Part shown: in pieces, positions 56,161-64,000 of the stretch
Position numbering within the stretch: position 1 is the stretch's first letter
Layout of the letters: each line of letters starts with the position of its first letter
Source of the DNA: Megamerina dolium
Taxonomy: Eukaryota > Arthropoda > Insecta > Diptera > Megamerinidae
Direction of reading: 5' to 3'
DNA length: 64,000 nucleotides
Assembly: GCA_963854835.1 (NCBI GenBank)
Contig: OY978525.1
Coordinates: 78,198,628 to 78,262,627, forward strand
Made by a program: the position numbers and the translations under genes
The notes under the pieces: generated by a model
Told to the model about the DNA's origin: nothing
Database searches by the model: none
What the model saw: only the letters and a program-made list of their open reading frames with translations

Positions 56161-56200
56161 CAATATTGTAAATTTATTTTAAGCTATATTATATATATAT

Positions 56201-56471
56201 TGTTCAGGAATGTGCTGAATTGTGATAAATTTGTACTAAGTATATGTTAAGTATAACGTTTGATATAATGTAACTGATTTACGTTAACGGTCGTACTGTT
56301 TTTGTTTCTTATACTGTTTTTTGTACATTTATATATAAGTAGAATGTGGAGAGTAGAGAGTAGTCGGAAGAAAGCGATGTTAGCAGATAGTCCTAAAGAC
56401 AAATAAAGCAACGTGAAAACTTGAAGACAATTATATTTTTTTGGTATCACAAAAACTATTGTGATTAAACA
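56201..56471 (+). repeat. BEL 5' LTR
   Basis: Starts TGTTCAGGAATGTGCTGAAT and ends GTGATTAAACA. The 3' LTR differs at scattered sites and carries an extra GTGCTGAAT-like unit at its start. Confidence 0.88.
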
Positions 56472-56472
56472 T

Positions 56473-56490
56473 TGGTGCCGAAACCCGGGA
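56473..56490 (+). promoter_or_regulatory. primer-binding site, tRNA-Phe type
   Basis: TGGTGCCGAAACCCGGGA begins one base after the 5' LTR and is complementary to the 3' end of a eukaryotic phenylalanine tRNA as I remember it. Confidence 0.75.
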
Positions 56491-56808
56491 AGAAGAGGTC
56501 TTCCTAAAACATTGTTAATTGTAACAAGAGACATAATTGGTTTTCTGAACGTGTGAGCTTTGCGTTTCTGGTGGACAGCACACCAACGAACTAGTGAGTG
56601 AATCGTTGGTGTGCTGAAATTGAGTGCTGACATAGAGATCATCGCCATTGCATAAAAACTCTTTTCTTTCTCTAGTAATAAATTTGATGAAAAGAGAGAA
56701 AGGAAAAGAAAGACAAACTATCATCTTCCGAGAAATAACTTTTTTTGTAAACGTTATATAAAGAGCTGCTAATATTTTCACGTTGGAAAATAGTACTGGT
56801 GGTAAAAC

Positions 56809-58336
56809 ATGTCCACAACCACTAACGAGCAGGAAAATGTTGAAACAATGGTTTTTACTGATCGTAGTGTTGGCGAAATTAATGTTGAGAAATCGGTTGC
56901 TCAGAAGTTAATAGAATTAAAAGCACTTTGAGAATCCACGAAAAGCAGCATAACACGAATAAAAACGGTGTTAGTAAAGAAAGGTGTTGGCGAATCACCA
57001 GGTGAGTTGGAATGCAGACTAGGAATTCTCGAATCTTACTTCAAGAAAGGTTTAAGTATACAAGAAAACATTGATCGAATTTCACCATCCAGCGAAATGG
57101 CGGCAAATGCTACATGGATGGCAGAGTTAGAAGAAACGTATGTATCTACAAAGGCAATGATTATGTCATTGTTGCCAATGAAGCGAAGTTCAATCTATAA
57201 TGCGAGTTTGTGTAACACATCAGTGGTGGCTCCACAGATGCCGCTCTTGCGACGACAAATTGAAATACCAAAGTTTCATGGGAAATATTCGGAATTTCCA
57301 AAATTCATTGCAATTTTCACAAAAATGGTGCACGACGATGAAACGTTGGGTAACTGTGAAAAGTTTTTGATACTTCGAGAAAATTTAGGTATGAAACCGT
57401 TAGCGGCTATAAATCAATTTGATGTAACAGAAGGAAACTATTTAAAAGCGTTACATCGATTAAAAGAGAATTTTGACAAAAAGACTCTAATGTTTCAAGA
57501 ACATGTTTCCGGATTGTTTGAATTACCCAAGACTGCAATTCCATCGTCAGTTCATTTGCGGAACATTATTGACTCGGTAAATGCACACTTGAGCGCAATG
57601 TTGTCTTTGGGTAGTTATGAAAACATTGCCAACGCGATTATAACCTTCTTGGTACTGGAGAAGTTGGATATAGAATCGCAGGTGAAATGGGAAGAATCGC
57701 TGGATTATTCACGCCTCTCTTTCTGGGAAGAGTGTGCAGTTGTATTATCCAGACGATGTCAGAATTTAGAAGCAAGAGAGTCAAAGTCAAACAACGTTAA
57801 TTGTCAGTCAGTAACGGCACAATGTAGCGGCAAAAATGTAACTGCATATTCTAATTCAAGAAGAAGCACTCGTACGTCGCTTGCAATTGTAAAATCAGCA
57901 TGCGATATGTGCAAAAAGTGTGGTCATTCGGTGGCAAATTGTCCAGACTTTGGAAGGTTGTCGCAACGTGAACACTATAACATTGTACGCAAATTAAAGC
58001 TATGTTTCGTCTGTTTGAAGAAGGGTCATTTGTCTACAGGATGCTCTAATGTAAACTGCGGTATATGTAACTTGTCACATCATAGTCTATTACATAAGCA
58101 CAATTTTGATAGAACTGATTATAATGAAATTTTATCTTCTCAGCCGAACAACATATTACCTACTGGACGATTAAGAGAAAACAATGATGAATCATTGACA
58201 GCAACTCCGGCAGCACTACATACTTCGCTAGTCGATACTATTGAAATTCCAGAAGTGTTCTTGGAGACTGCGGTGGTGTTAGTGAAGGATGTTTTGGGGC
58301 AGTATTATACTGCATGCGTTATTCTTGATTCGGCCT
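56809..58336 (+). pseudogene. BEL gag with zinc knuckles, nonsense codon near start
   Basis: The frame opens at ATG 56809 (MSTTTNEQENVETMVFTDRS). It has a TGA about 40 codons in and is then open from about 56935 to 58336. The gag core contains PKFHGKYSEFPKFIAIFTKM (about 57270), typical of BEL elements (DUF1759-like), followed by LSFWEECAVVLSRRCQ. Zinc knuckles with the spacing CKKCGHSVANC and CFVCLKKGHLSTGC lie near 57910-58050, then CNLSHHSLLH. The frame then enters the protease (YYTACVILDSA), where a stop occurs. Confidence 0.88.
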
Positions 58337-61300
58337 GACAGATTGATTTGATGAGTGAACAACTGGCACAAAAGTAACGATTCCGAAGATCATCATGCTC
58401 ACTGGGTGGAAATGGAATTGGCGATGTAAGTACAACTATAAAGAACAAGGTACAGACAACGATCAAATCGCGAGTAAATAACTACGAGGTGATATTAGAA
58501 TTCTACTTGCTGCCAAAGATTACTTGTGTGAAACCAGATCGATTCGTAGATGTTACTAACTGGAATATACCAAACCATATTGAGCTTTCTTTTAATGTTC
58601 CATCGCGAGTTGATATACTGCTGGGCGCTGAATTGTTCTTGGATTTACTGTCAATTGGTCGTATTCAGTTAGGCAATAGTCTTCCTCGGCTACAAAAAAC
58701 ATTATTTGGTTGGGTTCCATCAGGAGCAGCCAAGTACATCGGTGCACCTGATAACAATAGACAAAGTTTACTTGTAGATACCAAATGTGTAGTAGATCAT
58801 AATCAACTAAATAATCTGGTTGAACGATTTTGAGAAATTGAATAAATAGATATAAAAAGGACATTTTGGACAGAGGAAGAAGAAGACTGTGAAGGAATAT
58901 TTATCGAAAATACAAAAAGGGATATTGACGGTAGATTTATAGTTAAATTGCCATTTAAAAGTAATGTCAATGAGTTGGGCGATTCATATCAGATTGCTGA
59001 GCGACGATTTTTGGTTTTAGAACGCAGATTGGATAAAGATCCTATTACGAAAAGAGCATATACAGACTTTCTTAATGAGTATATACAACTAGGTCATATG
59101 AAATGCGTAAAAGAAGTGGATTTAAACAATTGAAATACTTTTCGCCACATCAACATGTTTTGCGTCCCGAATCTACGAGTACGAAATTAAGAGTTGTGTT
59201 TGATTGTAGCTGCAAGACACATTCAGGTGTCTCACTAATTGATGTTATGATGAAGGGTTCGGTGATACAAGATGATTTGTTGTCAATAGTGTTGCGCTTT
59301 CGGTGTTTTAAGTACGCACTCACTGCAGACGTGACAAAAATGTACCGACAGGCTTGGGTTACCAGTGAAGACAGTAATTATCAGGCAATTTTATGGCGGT
59401 CTTCTAAGAAGGAAAAACTTAGAGCGTATCGGTTATTAACGATTACATATGGTACTACGGCGGCTCCTTTTTTGGCAACGCGTTGCCTCAAGAAATTGGG
59501 TGAGGATAACATAGAAAAGTATACTCTGGGCTCCAAGAAGATTATTTCCGATTTTTATATGGATGACTTAATATCGGGAGCGAATACTGAAGATGAGCTT
59601 TTACGTACATATGAAGAAGTATCGACGATTATGAAATTAGCACATTTCCTTAAGAAAATGGCACTCGAACAATATTCGTCGTTTAGATCGTATTCCAGAA
59701 ATAGATAGAGAGAAGCCGGTATTGGCATGTCGTACCCAAATTATAAAAACGCTAGGAATAGTGTGGGAACCAAGTACAGATTCTCTAAAGTACATATGGC
59801 GAGCAGTAAATAGCAACAAATGTATAACGAAAATAAGTGTGTTATCTGAGTTGTCTACGTTATTCGATCCACTGGGTTTATTGAATCGGATCATTCGAAA
59901 AGGAAAGATTTTATTACAAGATCTCTGGATATTGAAAATTGCTTGGGATGAAAGATTGCCAATGAATTTGCATAGTAATTGGTCGGAATACCGAAAACGA
60001 CTGGAGGGTGTTGCATCCATTAGAGTTCCACGTTTCGTTTTGTCCTTGAACGTTTGTGCACGTGTGGAAATGCATGGGTTTTCAGATGCCTCTTTGCGGG
60101 CCTATGGATGTTGTGTATACATCCGATGTGTAGACTGTGACGACAATTCTAGTGCACAGTTATGGAGTGCTAAATGGAGAGTTGCGCCGCTGAAGATGAA
60201 GTCATTACCACGGCTGGAACTGTTGGGAGCAGAGTTATTGGCAAGATTAGTTGCGAAAACGCAGAGGAATTTCACCATGTCTATAGAAGCAATCTATTTA
60301 TGAACAGATTCGGAGGTTGTTCTTGATTGGATAAGCGTGCATCCATCTGCGTGGTCGACGTTTGTTGCAAATAGAGTAGCGTCGATACAAGAATTGACTA
60401 AAACAGCTATTTGGCGACACGTGCATGGTAAAATGAATCCCGCAGATATTGTATCGCGAGGAGCATTTGCTGATGAGTTACAGCAAAGTGATTGGTTTAT
60501 CGGACCAGAATTCCTCGTTAGACCTTGCGGTGAATGGCCACCAAATAAAGATCGTGGTAGGTGTTCGGACGTTGAACAGGAGCGACGTAGAGGGACTGCA
60601 GTGTTACATGTCGAACGCGAAAGCAATCGATTTCTTAAGTGGGTGGAAAGTCATAGCCAATATGAAGTACTGCTAAGAAGAGTTGCTAGATTGTTGTGTG
60701 TGTTTCGTAGGACCGACAGATTGCGTGGAATTACGGTTCACCTTTTGGAAGAAGCGCTAGTGCGCATAGTATATTGTCTACAACAACATCATTTTAAAGA
60801 CGACTTACAAACGCTTTTAAAAAATGGTGAGGTGGTTGCTACGAGTAAGCTGAAGAGCTTGAATGTGTTTGTTGAGCGTACCCAAGGTGTCCACATATTG
60901 CGTGTTGGAGGTCGATTGGTACATGCACAACTACCTTATGAGGCGAAGCATCAAATGATATTAGATTTTTGCATGAGAAAAATTTGCATGCTGGAACACA
61001 AACACTTATGGCACTTATAGGACAATGTTTCTGGATTATTGGCGCTAGAAATTTAGTACGATTGGTAACCAGCAAGTGCTTGCACTGTTTAAAGTGTCGC
61101 CCAAAGCTCCAACAACAAATCATGGGAGAATTACCGAGAGAAAGAGTGACTGTTCAAAATCCTTTTAATGCTACTGGTGTTGATTTTTGCGGCCCAGTGA
61201 TGGTGTCTTGCAAATTAAGAGGTGTGCGGGTGACGAAAAGCTACGTTGCGGTGTTTATTTGTTTCGCAACGAAAGCTGTACATCTGGAGCTGGTGTCTGA

Positions 61301-62078
61301 TTTGACGGCGAAGGCTTTTATTGCTGCGTTAAAGAGATTTGTCGCACATCGAAGTTTGTGTGCTAAGCTGTTCTACGACAATGGTACAAATTTCGTGGGT
61401 GCTAGTAGAGAACTTGGAGAGTTCAAACAGCGTTTTCTTGAGCAGCAAACGCAACAAAAAATATCAGCGTACTGTATTGCAAATGGGGTGCAATTTCATC
61501 ATATTCCACCACGCTCCCCTAACTTTGGTGGTTTGTGGGAGGCTGCGGTGAAATCAGCCAAGTACCATCTGACACGTATTTTGGCATCGTCGTATCTTAC
61601 ATTTGAAGAGCTTAGTACTGTATTAGCGGAAATAGAGGCTATCTTAAATTCGCGGCCATTAACTACAATGTCTAGTGACCCGAATGATGAACAAGTTTTA
61701 ACTCCTAGTCACCTCTTGGTAGGTAGGCCACTGGTGGCTATATCGGAACCGATCCTTGATGATGACAATATAACCATTGGGAATCGATGGCAACGTTTGC
61801 GTATAATTCAACAACACTTTTGGAAGCGATGGTCTGCGGAGTACTTACATGAACTACAGCAAAGAGTTAAGTGGACAAGGACACAGCGTAATATTGATAA
61901 TAATGAGTTGGTCTTAGTTGCTGAGGAGAATTTACCACCGAAGCAATGGTTATTAGGTAGAGTCACGAACGTAATTAGGGATAAGAATGGCTATGTGCGT
62001 GTAGTGGGTATCAAAACCAAGAATGGTGTAATACGTCGTGCTATTCAGAAAGTCGCGCCGATACCTAGATCAGAGTAA
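58300..62078 (+). pseudogene. BEL pol: protease, RT, RNase H, integrase, multiply broken
   Basis: Protease: CVILDSA at 58310-58335 (stops follow at 58336 and about 58376), and VDILLGAELFLDLLSIG near 58610. A stop lies in the linker at about 58831, before a frame containing DGRFIVKLPFK (58930). RT: VVFDCSCKTHSGVSL, ALTADVTKMYRQAWV and YMDDLISGAN (catalytic, 59556). RNase H: MHGFSDASLRAYGCCVYIR (60070) and a stop at 60301 beside TDSEVVLDWI. Integrase: HAGTQTLMALIGQCFWIIGA, FNATGVDFCGPVMVS, FYDNGTNFVGAS, PPRSPNFGGLWEAAVKSAK (core D, D, E all present), ending at 62078 with the BEL-type C-terminal domain. Frameshifts lie near 59130, 59650-59720 and 60990. Confidence 0.9.
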
Positions 62079-62110
62079 TGATTGATCTATCCGATGGATA
62101 TATCAAGGGG

Positions 62111-62382
62111 TTCGGTGCTGAATGTGCTGAATTATGATAAATTTGTACTAAGTATATGTTAAGTATAACGTTTGATATAATGTAACTGATTCACGTTAAC
62201 GGTCGTACTGTTTTTGTTTCTTATACTGATTTTTGTACATTTATATATAATCGAATGTGGAGAGTAGAGAGTAGTCGGAAGAAAGCGATGTTAGCAGATA
62301 GTACTAAAGACAAATAAAGCAACGTGAAAACCTGAAGACAATTATATTTTTTTGGGATCACAAAAACTATTGTGATTAAACA
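62111..62382 (+). repeat. BEL 3' LTR
   Basis: Matches the 5' LTR from AATGTGCTGAATT onward to GTGATTAAACA. Its first dozen bases differ. Confidence 0.85.
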
Positions 62383-62459
62383 TATATTTTAAACTACACT
62401 TTATATATAATCAATATTCAACATATTCATTTTAAAATATATTTTATATATAATCAATA

Positions 62460-64000
62460 TTATAAATGCGTAAGAACAAATATTTTAAGGTAGAGATTTT
62501 AAAAAATTAGTTGATTTCATCCTTCGGTATAAAGACCATCTTCGCCCTTCTCCAAATTTCTAGTATAGACAATCTTAATTAGTGTACCTATGATATGTTC
62601 TAAGCACTTTTGTAAAAATGCAGGAAATATGCCATCACCATCAGGAGATTTCACTGGTTTAAAAGTGTTTAGCGCCCATCGAAACTTCGGCTCAGTGCAT
62701 ATATCTTTCGCAATATTCCAGTTTGTCGTATTTATTAAACTAAAACGTTCAGTTTGATCTGTTTCTGATGAGATTGAAGATTCTGGAAAGTGAGTATTTA
62801 AAAGAAGTTGGACTTTCTCTTCCTCACTCTATGTAAAACTTCCATAATTCTTTTTAAGGTTATTAGAGCTAAGGCTGATCGCCTTAGCCTTAGTCATTAC
62901 TTTATAGAGTTCTGATGCTTCCCCAGTTTCATCTATACTGCTGCACAAATTCCTGAAACTTTCTTTCCTTCTCTGATCTCCTTATGGTAAAGAGTAAGAG
63001 TGTTTCTGTGAACTTTCCAATCCTCAGTCTTTTTTGCCTGATTGAATACTCTACGAACAGTAGTTCTTAGCTTCTTTAAGTCATTGTTCTACCAAGGTAG
63101 ATCATTTTTAGAGGTGATCCTGCTTATTGGACAGCTGTCCTCATAAGCCCCCATAATTGTTTTATTGAAGTCTTCTACCACAGTTTCTAATTCTGTTTCA
63201 TTCCTGATATTATCTCCAAACTTGGTTTAATTTTATTATCAGGTTTTTCAGGTATTTTTCCCAGTCTGTTTCCTAGGATTCCTCAGAATTCTTTTTACTA
63301 AAGGTGAACCCTAAATATCGAATCTTATTATTCTATGGTCTGACATTGATGGTACACTTAACACAAACCAATTTGTAACTAGCTCACTATCCCAGGTATT
63401 TCCTATCGTTATATCAAGAACGTCTCATATGAAGTTCATATGATTAGTAAGCATCAAACAGGTTCTCCGGATATCACACCGTATATCCGATGTTACCTGT
63501 GTATTTTTGTCTGCCAAACCTCTTATTTGGCCCCTGAATATCCACAGTTCTTGTATCAACACTGTACCCAGTTTAGACCTGAGCGTTGCCCTAGCAATCA
63601 CCATCGAAGCAGTCTTCCCGTGACGGAGTTTGATTTGAGCAACCCTAGTGCTAAGGTAGTAGATTGGCTTCCTCGGACTTCACATCTTTGGAGACCTCTT
63701 CTTCTGTTTTTCCAGCTACATACTCAGGTAGAGTTATACATCTCCTCCACTAGGGGTTGTTCAATATTCCACTGTTGCTCACGTGTGAATATCTGTTCAG
63801 ACTACAGCTTAGGAGTACAGCCAGTCGAATGCCTTTAGTGACGTTAGCATAGCTGATTGTACCCGTAGACGTTGTAGGTTTAGTCCTAACGTTCATTATT
63901 GTCTTCTTGGCATAGTGGCCATCTGGTGGGCTCTGATCGTATCTGCACCCCTTTTCCTCACATAAGGAAACCCGTCCAGTACTCGTCGAGGGCAGTGGGG
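62460..64000 (-). pseudogene. LOA/I-type LINE fragment, runs off the window
   Basis: Minus strand. From 63435 down: endonuclease end (DVLDITIGNT, SVPSMSDHRIIRFDI, 63430-63310), linker (FNKTIMGAYEDSCPISRITS, KKLRTTVRRVFNQAKKTEDW, 63160-63010), then the RT start (KSPDGDGIFPAFLQKCLEHI, 62660-62600), ending near 62500. Stops and frameshifts are present. 63440-64000 is probably upstream sequence of the same element, but it is poorly readable. The 3' two-thirds of the RT are missing. Confidence 0.65.

Larger units (their letters stand above)
56201..62382 (+). mobile_element. BEL/Pao LTR retrotransposon, full length, inactivated
   Basis: LTRs at 56201-56471 and about 62111-62382, a few percent different, flanked by a 5-bp TATAT duplication (56196-56200 and 62383-62387) as BEL elements make. 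In order: primer site for tRNA-Phe, gag with zinc knuckles, protease, RT, RNase H, integrase, purine tract AAGGGG before the 3' LTR. No env. Several stops and frameshifts inactivate it. Confidence 0.93.

Overview
The window reads as an insect nuclear genome, most likely a higher dipteran; a tephritid-type fruit fly is my guess from the transposon mix, and the sequence does not prove it. It is AT-rich, has very short GT-AG introns and (TA)n microsatellites, and is dominated by nested transposable elements of almost every eukaryotic class. One host gene is clear: prohibitin-2 (Phb2, the l(2)03709 orthologue type) on the minus strand at 12464-14588. It rebuilds to a full 299-residue protein over five exons. 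One of its introns has U12-type AT-AC splice sites, and an in-frame alternative last exon lies about 0.6 kb downstream.

Layout. 1-2100: unassigned AT-rich DNA with two weak exon candidates. 2100-4430: a pogo-like remnant holding an old LTR fragment, which holds a MITE, which holds a solo LTR, followed by a second copy of the MITE-part plus solo LTR. 4476-5687: mariner-type element. 5790-9230: a giant inverted repeat built from two copies of a P/THAP9-like element, interrupted by a 5'-truncated RTE-like retroposon with a 17-bp target duplication. 9580-11920: two more RTE-like copies. 12464-14588: Phb2. 14750-17309: a hAT element with an 8-bp duplication, inserted just upstream of Phb2. 17314-18786: MITE sequence and a TTAA-flanked MITE with a nested solo LTR. 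19414-22030: decayed LOA/R1-type LINE. 22658-27199: nearly intact jockey-type LINE.

27266-34352: a tRNA-derived SINE, LINE debris, a Merlin-like element inside a second jockey-type LINE, another SINE and a mariner remnant. 34539-38386: pogo/Tigger element with an intact Tc1 element inside it. 38460-41960: decayed LINE holding a second, inverted Tc1 copy. 42435-45600: BEL/Pao remnant with a SINE in its protease. 46578-50390: young Ty3/gypsy-type element with LTRs that look identical but lacking protease, RT and RNase H. 50600-52321: Tc1-like element with ends of more than 200 bp. 53848-56160: gypsy remnant interrupted by a mariner. 56201-62382: BEL/Pao element with both LTRs, a tRNA-Phe primer site and several breaks. 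62460-64000: LINE fragment cut by the window edge.

The genes do not form a pathway. The biological core is Phb2, an inner mitochondrial membrane scaffold protein, whose upstream region has been taken over by transposons. The rest is a stratified record of insertions whose order can be read from nesting, target duplications and LTR identity.
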